Assembly: GCA_037134755.1 (NCBI GenBank) | Contig: JBAXLO010000085.1 | Coordinates: 1-17,332, forward strand | Origin: JBAXLO01 sp037134755 | GTDB taxonomy: Bacteria; Bacteroidota; Bacteroidia; Bacteroidales; JACABE01 | Reading direction: 5' to 3' | DNA: 17,332 bases | Shown here: positions 7,422 to 14,500 of the stretch, one piece after another | How positions within the stretch are numbered: the stretch's first letter is position 1 | Layout: each line of letters opens with the position of its first letter | The notes under the pieces: generated by a model | Database searches by the model: none | What the model saw: only the letters and a program-made list of their open reading frames with translations | Told to the model about the DNA's origin: nothing | Made by a program: the position numbers and the translations under genes

Positions 7422-8228
7422 ATGGAAACAGACCAAAATAAAAATAAATCAAGAAGAGATTTTTTGATTACAACAACTGCACTTGCCGGAGGTTTTGCAT
7501 CTTTATTTTTACTTAAACCTTTTAAAGTTTTAGGTGGAGATACCACTGATGTAGTTGCAGCAAAAGATGTAAAGAAATTAGCAGGCAGACCTAAAGAAGA
7601 CCATTGGTTTGGCTTTGGATTTGATAATAGTTTATGTATAGGTTGCGGCAGTTGTGCTAAAGCTTGTAAAGCTGAAAATAATGTTCCAAAAGAACCATTC
7701 TACTTCCGTACCTGGGTTGAGCAATACGTTGTTAAAAATGATGAAACAATTAAAGTTGACTCACCTAATGGTGCAATTGATGGATTAAAACAATCTGTTG
7801 ATGATAAGGAAGTATTCAAAGCGTTCTTTGTTCCTAAAACATGTAACCATTGTTATAAATCACCTTGTACTCAAGTTTGTCCTGTTGGAGCTACATTTGT
7901 AAGTCCTGAAGGAGTTGTACTTGTTGATGAGAAGTATTGTGTAGGTTGTGGTTATTGTGTTCAAGCTTGTCCTTATGGTTGTCGTTATATTCATCCTGTT
8001 AAGCATACTGTAGATAAATGTACACTTTGCTATCATAGAATTATGCAAGGAACAGCACCTGCATGTGTTGATGTTTGTCCAACCGGAGCTAGAACTTATG
8101 GTGATTTACGAGATAAAACAGGTTCATTGGTAATGTTTATCAAGAATCATAAATGCCGTGTTCTTAAGCCACATCTTAATACCGGTTCAAAACTATTTTA
8201 TAACGATTTAGCTGAGGAGGTAAGATAA
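7422..8228 (+). CDS. Tat-exported ferredoxin-type subunit with four [4Fe-4S] clusters (NrfC/PsrB-like)
   Basis: The product is 268 residues. A twin-arginine signal (SRRDFL at 10-15, then a hydrophobic region to about 35) marks it for folded export by Tat. Sixteen cysteines form four cluster motifs: C72-C75-C78-C82, C141-C144-C149-C153, C173-C176-C179-C183 and C200-C203-C215-C219. The last has the long CX2CX11CX3C spacing typical of the DmsB/PsrB/NrfC family. The role is an electron wire on the periplasmic side between the NrfD membrane subunit and the octaheme cytochrome. The gene starts 30 bp after the octaheme gene and ends 1 bp before the NrfD gene. Its last codons contain a strong GAGGAGG (8214-8220), the ribosome binding site for the next gene. 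All ligand cysteines are present, so the protein looks intact. Confidence 0.93.
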   Translation: METDQNKNKSRRDFLITTTALAGGFASLFLLKPFKVLGGDTTDVVAAKDVKKLAGRPKEDHWFGFGFDNSLCIGCGSCAKACKAENNVPKEPFYFRTWVEQYVVKNDETIKVDSPNGAIDGLKQSVDDKEVFKAFFVPKTCNHCYKSPCTQVCPVGATFVSPEGVVLVDEKYCVGCGYCVQACPYGCRYIHPVKHTVDKCTLCYHRIMQGTAPACVDVCPTGARTYGDLRDKTGSLVMFIKNHKCRVLKPHLNTGSKLFYNDLAEEVR

Positions 8229-8229
8229 T

Positions 8230-9414
8230 ATGGAAAACATAGAACATTTATACAGGGCATTAAGCCAGGTTGACGGATATATTTATCCAAACGAAATAGA
8301 ATTAAGATGGTCGATACTTATTGTACTTTACCCTTTTATAACCGGACTTGTAGCAGGAGCTTTTATCTTAGCTTCTTTAAATAGAGTTTTTAATGTTAAA
8401 GCTCTTAAGCCTACTTATGAAATATCTTTACTTGCTGCTTTCTCTTTTATGTGTGTAGCAACTATGCCGTTAATTTTCCACTTAGGACAACCATTTCGTT
8501 TTTATGAAATCATGATGACACCTCATCTTACTTCAGCAATGGCGATCTTTGGTTTTGTTTATCTCTGGTATTTAATGGTTGTACTTTTATTAGAAATCTA
8601 CTTTGACTATAGACGTGATATGGTATTATGGTCAAATGAAAAGAAAGGTTTACTTAGAATAGTATATAGAATGTTGACTCTTGGTGTTTATGATGTGTCT
8701 CCTAAGGCTGTTAAGTGGGATGAAAAAATAGGTTATTTTATCACTGTTGTTGGTATTCCTTCTGCTTTTATGCTTCATGGTTATGTAGGATTTATTTTTG
8801 GTTCAGTAAAAGCTAATCCTTGGTGGAACTCAGTAATGATGCCTGTTATCTTTTTGTTTTCAGCAATGGTTTCAGGTATTGCTTTAGTTTTATTCTTATA
8901 TATGGTAATTACTTGGATAAGAAAGCAGAAATTGGATTTAGAATGTTTGGATGCTATTGGGAAGTATCTCTTTTATATCCTTATTATTGACTTTACTTTA
9001 GAATCTTTGGATCAAATTCATAGAATTTATGTTGCAGAAGAATCTTTTGATATAATATCTATTCTCACAACTAAACTATTCTTAACTCTAACCATAGGGC
9101 AAGTACTTTTAGGAACATTAGTACCATTGGTAACTTTAGGTTATTTCCAATTTCACAAGCCTAAAGCTATTATCCGCAAAGTAGTATATTTCACATTAAG
9201 TATTCTTGTATTAATTGGAATTTTCTGCATGAGATGGAACGTGGTAATTGGTGGACAACTATTCTCAAAAAGTTTCTTAGGTTTTACCACTTACAAAACG
9301 AGTTTCTTAGGTGGTGAAGGATTAGGTATTGCAATAATACTTCTAATAATCCCATTTTTGATTCTGGCATTTTTATTATGGTTTTTACCACCATGGAAAA
9401 AAGTTCATGATTAA
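8230..9414 (+). CDS. nrfD: NrfD/PsrC-family quinone-interacting membrane subunit
   Basis: The product is 394 residues with about nine hydrophobic helices (roughly 27-50, 63-86, 103-125, 165-190, 202-228, 243-263, 283-307, 315-334, 365-386). NrfD-family signatures are seen: YPFITGLVAGAFILASL in the first helix, HLGQPFRFYEIM after the second (the family often has D in place of this H), the HGYVGFIFGSVKANPWWNS loop, and MRWNVVIGGQ near 334-343. These proteins bind menaquinone or menaquinol and pass electrons to or from a periplasmic ferredoxin-like subunit without heme of their own. Here the partner is the Tat-exported Fe-S protein one base upstream. Translation probably starts from the GAGGAGG 9 bp before the ATG, unusually strong for this AT-rich, SD-poor region. 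The symbol is family-level; this is not a proven nitrite reductase component. Confidence 0.9.
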   Translation: MENIEHLYRALSQVDGYIYPNEIELRWSILIVLYPFITGLVAGAFILASLNRVFNVKALKPTYEISLLAAFSFMCVATMPLIFHLGQPFRFYEIMMTPHLTSAMAIFGFVYLWYLMVVLLLEIYFDYRRDMVLWSNEKKGLLRIVYRMLTLGVYDVSPKAVKWDEKIGYFITVVGIPSAFMLHGYVGFIFGSVKANPWWNSVMMPVIFLFSAMVSGIALVLFLYMVITWIRKQKLDLECLDAIGKYLFYILIIDFTLESLDQIHRIYVAEESFDIISILTTKLFLTLTIGQVLLGTLVPLVTLGYFQFHKPKAIIRKVVYFTLSILVLIGIFCMRWNVVIGGQLFSKSFLGFTTYKTSFLGGEGLGIAIILLIIPFLILAFLLWFLPPWKKVHD

Positions 9415-9431
9415 CTCTTAAAATTGATTTT

Positions 9432-11099
9432 ATGCATCAGGATGACAACGAAACCAAAACTGACCTTGAAAGCATTTTATCAAAATTATCTTCTCTGGAG
9501 GATCGTGTTATTAATTTAGAAGGTTTACTTGGTGTAAGTCATAAACTTTCATTTAATGATACAGTTATTACAGAAGAAGAAAATAATGAAACGTATGTAG
9601 ATGAAACTACCGATTCTGAATTCAGATTTGAATCCAGAGTCGGTGGATTCGGTTTAGCTTTACTTGGTAGTATAGTATTGTTTTTTGGGATTACTTTTCT
9701 TTCTCAATATATTCAAAATACAGGATATCCTCTTTTTTCAGGTATCTTTGGGTATTTATCAGTAATAGGATTTTATTTTTTAGCAGGATTTATTAAAAAG
9801 AAAGTAGATCATCTTTCAGAGATGTTTGACGTAATTGGGAAACTACTTCTCTATTATGTAACATTACGACTCCATTACTTTACTGATAATCCATTAATAA
9901 CTAACGAATATTTTTCATTAGCTTTATTGGTTGGAGTTATAGGTTATCAAGTGTATGTTTCGTTTAAAAAGAATTCGGAATTACATGCAGCTATTGCTTT
10001 AATCTTTGCTTTAGGTACAGGTTTTTTAAGTAATAACACTCATGTAATGTTACTGCTAACTATACTTGCATCGGGAGGAGCTGTTTATTTCTTTTTCAAA
10101 CATGCTTGGAAACGCACATTAATCGTATCTATTTTATTGGTGTATATTAGTTTTCTGATATGGATTTTAAAGAACAGTACTCTTACCGGATTATCTGCAC
10201 AACTAATATTTACACATCATTATAGTCATTTATATTTATTTGGGTGTGCTTCTCTTTTTTCTTTGATAACATTAGTTCCAAGAAAAGATGTTTTTAAAGA
10301 AAACTTTCTGATATTTTCTGTAATACTTAATGGCGTATTTTTTACATTACTATTAGCAATATTAACTTTCTCTTACTTTACTGAAAACTATAAAGAGTTA
10401 TATATTATAATTTCAATCTTCTGCATGATTTTTTCAATCTTATTAAAATCATTCTCAAAATGGAAATTTGCTCCGGCATTCTTTGCAATGTATGGGTTTA
10501 TGGCTATTAGTATTTCTATTTATGGTCTATTAAAGCTGCCTTACACTTATTTATTACTATCTATTCAGAGTTTGTATGTAGTTAGTATCGCTTTATGGTT
10601 TAGGTCGAAGATTATAGTTTCGATGAATGCTTTATTATTTTTCATGTTATTAATAACTTATTTATTTTCGTCAGCATCTGTCGACAGCATTAACTTTTCT
10701 TTTGCTGCTGTAGCTTTACTTTCGGCTAGAATTATTAATTGGAAACGTAAACTTTTAGAAATAAAAACTACACTTATTCGCAATTTCTACCTTATTGTAA
10801 CTTTTATAATGACATTATACGCTTTATATAAATCGGTACCCGAACAATACGTTACTTTATCGTGGACTATTGCAGCTATTGGATTCTTCTTACTTAGTTT
10901 AATTCTTCGAAATATAAAATATAGATGGATGGCAATAGGTAGTATGATTGTTACTGCTTTCTATTTATTTATAATAGATCTTGCAAAAATTTCTATGGTA
11001 TATAGGATTGTTGCTTTCTTATTCCTGGCAATAATATCAATTACTATTTCATTATATTATGCCAAAGCAAAGAAAACGAATGATACAGAAGAAAAATAA
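9432..11099 (+). CDS. Large polytopic membrane protein, DUF2339-like
   Basis: The product is 555 residues. A soluble N-terminus (1-66) has a short heptad-like segment (about 11-35, LESILSKLSSLEDRVINLEGLL) and an acidic linker. It is followed by roughly fourteen hydrophobic helices, with lysine-rich loops that suggest cytoplasmic turns. The stretch ESRVGGFGLALLGSIVLFFGITFLSQY matches the usual start of the membrane part in DUF2339 proteins (coiled coil, acidic linker, then a G-rich first helix). No catalytic residues or cofactor motifs are evident. It starts 17 bp after nrfD with no terminator between, so it is probably the fourth gene of the redox operon. A role in assembly or anchoring of the complex is inferred from context only. 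The alternative is an unrelated envelope protein that happens to be co-transcribed. Confidence 0.65.
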   Translation: MHQDDNETKTDLESILSKLSSLEDRVINLEGLLGVSHKLSFNDTVITEEENNETYVDETTDSEFRFESRVGGFGLALLGSIVLFFGITFLSQYIQNTGYPLFSGIFGYLSVIGFYFLAGFIKKKVDHLSEMFDVIGKLLLYYVTLRLHYFTDNPLITNEYFSLALLVGVIGYQVYVSFKKNSELHAAIALIFALGTGFLSNNTHVMLLLTILASGGAVYFFFKHAWKRTLIVSILLVYISFLIWILKNSTLTGLSAQLIFTHHYSHLYLFGCASLFSLITLVPRKDVFKENFLIFSVILNGVFFTLLLAILTFSYFTENYKELYIIISIFCMIFSILLKSFSKWKFAPAFFAMYGFMAISISIYGLLKLPYTYLLLSIQSLYVVSIALWFRSKIIVSMNALLFFMLLITYLFSSASVDSINFSFAAVALLSARIINWKRKLLEIKTTLIRNFYLIVTFIMTLYALYKSVPEQYVTLSWTIAAIGFFLLSLILRNIKYRWMAIGSMIVTAFYLFIIDLAKISMVYRIVAFLFLAIISITISLYYAKAKKTNDTEEK

Positions 11100-11133
11100 A
11101 ACGATGTAGTTTAATCTTTTTTATTATGATATT

Positions 11134-11170
11134 AAAAAAATAAATCGAGTTTAACTCGGTTTATTTTTTT
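11134..11170. terminator. Bidirectional terminator with the tatC stop codon in its loop
   Basis: Arms 11134-11150 and 11154-11170 pair over 17 positions with one G-U (core ATCGAGT with ACTCGGT), with A7 on the left and T7 on the right. The 3-nt loop 11151-11153 is the complement of the tatC stop codon, and the right arm encodes the last tatC codons (KKNKPS). It lies 35 bp after the plus-strand operon, so it can end both convergent transcripts. Confidence 0.85.
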
Positions 11171-11978
11171 TTGCCCTTAACGAAAGAATTAGGCTTAACT
11201 CATAAAGCAACCAAAGTGGAATTGATACTATTACTTGTGTAAACATATCAGTTGAAGGTGTAATAAAACCCGCTACTATAAGAATAATAATGTAAGCATA
11301 TTTCCTTTGCTTACGCAAAAACTTTGGTGTAATTACACTAATCTTAGTAAGGAAAAGTATAAGTAAAGGTAATTCAAACACTACTCCCATCGAGAACGAA
11401 AGCACTGATACTGTTGAAATATACGAACTAATTGTAATATAGTTTTTGATAAGCGGACTTAGTTCATAAGATGCCAGAAAGTTGATTGTGAGAGGTGCTA
11501 TTACATAATATCCAAATAATACACCAATTGTAAACAAACTTGTAATGTAAAACACAATCCCTCTTGATTGTTTTTTCTCCAGATCAGTTAATGCGGGCTT
11601 AATAAACATCCACAACTGATACATTATAAAAGGAAATGCAAGTATTATACCCACAGCAAAAGAGATGACTATATGATAACGGAATTGCCCTCCTATTTCG
11701 GTATTAATTAATTGTAATGGAATTTTAGTAACACACAATTCAGGTATGTGCATTATAACCGACAACTTACATAATATCTTATAGGTAATAAAAGAAGGTT
11801 CGCTGGGAGCAAGTATTACTTTGTCAAATAAGAATTCTTTGAAAAAAAAGGCTCCAACCGAAAGTATAATCAGTGAGGATAATGAACGGAAAATATATTT
11901 TCGAAGGATGTCAACATGACCCCAAAATGTAGTATCGTCTGCCTTTTCACGAATTGAACGATATAAAAAACCCAGCAT
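11151..11978 (-). CDS. tatC: Sec-independent protein translocase subunit TatC
   Basis: The product is 275 residues with six membrane helices. TatC binds the twin-arginine signal peptide and, with TatA, moves folded proteins across the cytoplasmic membrane. Recognisable blocks are GHVDILRKYIFRSL near the N-terminus (20-33), INTEIGGQFRYHI before the second helix, FPFIMYQLWMFIKPALTDLEKK (115-136), FELPLLI (201-207) and GFITPSTDMFTQ (237-248). Glu134 matches E. coli Glu103, which contacts the twin arginines. The N-terminal Glu15 of E. coli is replaced here by Ile24 in HVDILR, with Asp23 one place earlier. The gene follows tatA by 6 bp and is convergent with the redox operon whose Fe-S subunit is an evident Tat substrate. 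Confidence 0.95.
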   Translation of the reverse strand: MLGFLYRSIREKADDTTFWGHVDILRKYIFRSLSSLIILSVGAFFFKEFLFDKVILAPSEPSFITYKILCKLSVIMHIPELCVTKIPLQLINTEIGGQFRYHIVISFAVGIILAFPFIMYQLWMFIKPALTDLEKKQSRGIVFYITSLFTIGVLFGYYVIAPLTINFLASYELSPLIKNYITISSYISTVSVLSFSMGVVFELPLLILFLTKISVITPKFLRKQRKYAYIIILIVAGFITPSTDMFTQVIVSIPLWLLYELSLILSLRAKKNKPS

Positions 11979-11984
11979 ATACTG

Positions 11985-12203
11985 TTATTTACTTATATCT
12001 TTCTTTTCTTCTTCTTTGTCTTTTTCAGTTTTATGATGGTCATCATAAACGCCTTCTTTAGCTTTGTTAAATTCACTTACGCCTTTACCTATTCCACGCA
12101 TTAATTCGGGTATTTTTTTGCCTCCAAATAAAACCAGAATAGCAATTAAGATAAGTAATATTTCCTGACCTCCTAAAACTCCTAATATTATTAATGTTGT
12201 CAT
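11985..12203 (-). CDS. tatA: Sec-independent protein translocase subunit TatA
   Basis: The product is 72 residues. A short hydrophobic helix (about 4-25) contains the polar residue Glu14. The FGGKKIPEL hinge follows, then an amphipathic helix (IPELMRGIGKGVSEFNKAKEG), and an acidic/lysine-rich tail. This is the complete TatA/E layout, and the helix oligomerises to form the translocation site with TatC. The ATG at 12203 places Met directly before the hydrophobic helix, as expected. It is the first gene of the tatA-tatC operon, with a plausible promoter about 60 bp upstream. No separate TatB is present, so this looks like a minimal TatAC system in which TatA may serve both roles. Confidence 0.95.
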   Translation of the reverse strand: MTTLIILGVLGGQEILLILIAILVLFGGKKIPELMRGIGKGVSEFNKAKEGVYDDHHKTEKDKEEEKKDISK

Positions 12204-12264
12204 TATAAAAAATTAATTTATTTACTTTAGATACTATTATAAAACCTTTAAAACTTATTAAATA

Positions 12265-12298
12265 CAAAGATAAACTTAGCAAAATAATAATTTACAAA
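12265..12298 (-). promoter_or_regulatory. Putative tatAC promoter (TTTG ... TAnnTTTG)
   Basis: The minus strand shows TATCTTTG (12265-12272), an exact match to the Bacteroidota -7 consensus TAnnTTTG. A TTTG lies 22 bp upstream of it (12295-12298) as the -33 element. The spacing is at the long end of the usual range. It would give a leader of roughly 55 nt before tatA. Confidence 0.5.
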
Positions 12299-12677
12299 AT
12301 TACTATTTTTATCCTTAATAACAAAATAACTATAGTCTTGTTCAGTGATAAATATTTTATAGGGATACTTTATAGCTAAAGTGGAGAGTTATATATTAAT
12401 TTATATTCTAATAACATATACTTTTATTAAAATAATATAGCATACTATAAGAGTTTTGCTTATATTTTTATTTGTAAAGCATTAATCAGCAACAATTCAG
12501 ACAAGCATTAAATAATTATCACAATCTGATAAATTATCAAGACTTATTAAATAAAAAGCTGCAAAACGATTTAACAAATTGAAGCCAGCAAAATATCTAT
12601 ATTTTGGTCAATGTAACAAGTTGCAGGTAGTAAAATATAAATTTACTCCTTAACGTTTTTTAAATTAAAAAAATAAT
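12299..12677. other. AT-rich spacer between the kinase gene and tatA
   Basis: About 380 bp without a supportable gene. Small features only: a 6-bp perfect hairpin ACTTTATAGCTAAAGT (12367-12382), a cluster of TTATC/GATAA units near 12515-12540, and an AT-only hairpin-like tract near 12655-12675 just after the kinase stop. No RNA gene is recognised and no heptamer repeats are present. Confidence 0.5.
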
Positions 12678-14300
12678 TTACACCTTTTTAAATCCAAAGT
12701 TTTCTAATTTCAATGATAATTCTTCAATCGAAAATGGTTTTAGCATAAACTCATCACATCCTGCCTCTCTTGCCTGATTTTCATCTTCGCTAGATGCTAG
12801 TGCTGATAAAGCAAATATTGGTAAATCTTTTCTAAATGCTTTAATTTGTTTTGTAGCTTCTACTCCATTTAATATTGGCATTTTTATATCCATAAAGACA
12901 ATAGAAATTTCGGGATGCTGCTTACAAATATCAACAGCTTCAATTCCATTTATTGCATGATAAAAATTAGTTGTATATTTTCCTAATATAGCTTCTAAAT
13001 ATATATAATTAGTAAGGTCGTCTTCAGCAATTAATATAACAGGTAGTTTGTCAGATTGCATATTTAAATTGTGAACATCTTTTATATTTTGGTCTGTGTT
13101 TTCAGTATAAGGCAAACTAAAATAAAAGGTAGCGCCTTGTCCTTTTATTGATTCAACTCTTATTTGTCCATTTATCAAGCCAAGTAATCCTTTTGCGATA
13201 GCCAAGCCCAAACCACTACCTTCAAATCCTCTTGTATCAGTCATATCCTCTTGTACAAAATATTCGAAAATAGCATCCTGTAATTCTTTGTCGATACCTA
13301 CTCCAGTATCTTTAATAAAAAATTCAATGTTATTGTCTTTTATCTTATAACCTATAGTTATCAAGCCATTAATAGTAAATTTAATTGCATTATGAATTAA
13401 TTGCGAAAATATATTTTTAAATGCTTTTTTATCAGTTAAAACTGTCAGTTCATCACTATTATCCGGTGTTTGAATATTTAGAATGAGATTCTTTTCGATA
13501 CATGCATTTATAAAATTGTCTTTCAATTCCTGAAGCTCATTTTTTATATTAAGTGATTTTATATTTAAATCGATATTATTTGAAACTATCAACGAAATAT
13601 CTAAATAATCACTAACAGTTTTCACAAGTCTTTCGCTTGAGGCCTGGAGCATTGGAATATATTCATTCTTATCAGTCGCAGAAACATCAGGATCAATAAA
13701 CAAATGAGTTAAGCCTAATATCCCATTTAAAGGAGTCCTTATTTCATGAGAAACATTTTGTATAAAAGATGTTTTAAGCTTATCATTAGCTTCAGCTTTA
13801 TCCCTAGCAATAATAAGTTCTTTGTTAGTTTTTTCTAATTCAAAAGTTCTTTCTTTTACTTTTTCTTCAAGTAAATGATTATTATTTTCGAGTTGTTGAT
13901 ATAAATAACGAGTTTCAAGTAAGTTTTTTATTCTTAACAAGACCTCCATAACATCAAATGGTTTTATCAAGAAATCCTTAGCACCACCGGTTAAAGCTTT
14001 TTGTTTCGCCTCTCTAGTAATATCGGCAGTTAAAACTAAGATTGGCAAATACGAGCCTTCGGGTATTATTGTTTTAAGTTGTTCCAATATTTCAAATCCC
14101 GAAAGATAAGGCATTGCCAAATCTAATAAAATTAAATCAGGCTTATAACTCAAAAACGTATCTAATACTTCACGCGAATCAATTATAGATTTTAAGTTAG
14201 TAAAAGTATTTATCTCGAGCAAATCTACTAAAACATCTATATTAGATTGCTGATCATCAACAATTAATATTTTCGCATTCTTTAAAGTCAAGTCAAACAT
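12678..14300 (-). CDS. Soluble hybrid histidine kinase, REC-HK-REC
   Basis: The product is 540 residues with no membrane helix, so it is cytoplasmic. Domains in order: receiver 1 (about 10-128; acidic pair D15/D16, phospho-acceptor D60, T91, K113); a coiled-coil linker (about 130-175); the dimerisation/phospho-acceptor domain with His185 in SHEIRTPLNG; the ATPase domain with N-box HNAIKF (303-308), G1 DTGVGI (331-336), F-box FEYFVQ and G2 GSGLGLAIAKG; and receiver 2 (about 421-532; E426/D427, D471, S499, K521). The input is probably phosphorylation of receiver 1 by another kinase or phosphotransfer protein. No DNA-binding output domain is present, so the signal must leave through phosphorelay or protein contact. 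The gene lies downstream of a second hybrid kinase on the same strand, which suggests one relay. All catalytic residues are intact. Confidence 0.93.
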   Translation of the reverse strand: MFDLTLKNAKILIVDDQQSNIDVLVDLLEINTFTNLKSIIDSREVLDTFLSYKPDLILLDLAMPYLSGFEILEQLKTIIPEGSYLPILVLTADITREAKQKALTGGAKDFLIKPFDVMEVLLRIKNLLETRYLYQQLENNNHLLEEKVKERTFELEKTNKELIIARDKAEANDKLKTSFIQNVSHEIRTPLNGILGLTHLFIDPDVSATDKNEYIPMLQASSERLVKTVSDYLDISLIVSNNIDLNIKSLNIKNELQELKDNFINACIEKNLILNIQTPDNSDELTVLTDKKAFKNIFSQLIHNAIKFTINGLITIGYKIKDNNIEFFIKDTGVGIDKELQDAIFEYFVQEDMTDTRGFEGSGLGLAIAKGLLGLINGQIRVESIKGQGATFYFSLPYTENTDQNIKDVHNLNMQSDKLPVILIAEDDLTNYIYLEAILGKYTTNFYHAINGIEAVDICKQHPEISIVFMDIKMPILNGVEATKQIKAFRKDLPIFALSALASSEDENQAREAGCDEFMLKPFSIEELSLKLENFGFKKV

Positions 14301-14347
14301 AATCTATATTATTAAATAAATATTATTACAACACATTTTTACTTTAA

Positions 14348-14410
14348 CAATTAACAATTAATAATTAATAATTAATAATTAATAATTAACAATTAATAAT
14401 TAATAATTTC
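14348..14410. repeat. Heptanucleotide tandem repeat, 8 units of NAATTAA plus a partial
   Basis: Eight contiguous 7-bp units (N = C, C, T, T, T, T, C, T) run from 14348 to 14403, then a diverged TAATTTC. The unit is the reverse complement of the TTAATTN array at 786-855. It lies just upstream of the start of the soluble hybrid kinase (ATG at 14300), so it is in that gene's leader or promoter region. Confidence 0.95.
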
Positions 14411-14417
14411 ACTTCCA

Positions 14418-14500
14418 ACTTTAGGCATTTTAGGCACTTTAAGTACTTTAGGCACTTCTCCCCATTCATAATTCATAATTTTTCTTCAAACTCTAGGCAC
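14418..14500. repeat. TTTAGGCA-type and CATAATT short repeats
   Basis: TTTAGGCATT, TTTAGGCACTTT, CTTTAGGCACTTCTC and CTCTAGGCACTTCTC are near-copies of one unit, with two CATAATT heptamers (14467-14480) between them. The block adjoins the heptamer array at 14348-14410 and runs into the last codons of the upstream kinase (stop at 14493). It repeats the composite seen at 700-855. Confidence 0.8.

Noticed and set aside
7860..8048. Minus-strand open frame inside the Fe-S protein gene
   Set aside because: It is antisense to three cluster motifs; the Thr/Asn/Met-rich translation is what the sense codons impose.
6624..9414. Alternative complex III (Act) assignment
   Set aside because: Act has a large fused ActB molybdopterin-like/Fe-S protein, a second NrfD-like subunit (ActF) and ActD/ActE. 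Here the Fe-S protein is small and separate, and only one NrfD is present.
12085..12282. Open frame overlapping tatA in another frame
   Set aside because: TatA has the full family signature in its own frame; the alternative has no recognisable feature and covers the tatAC promoter.
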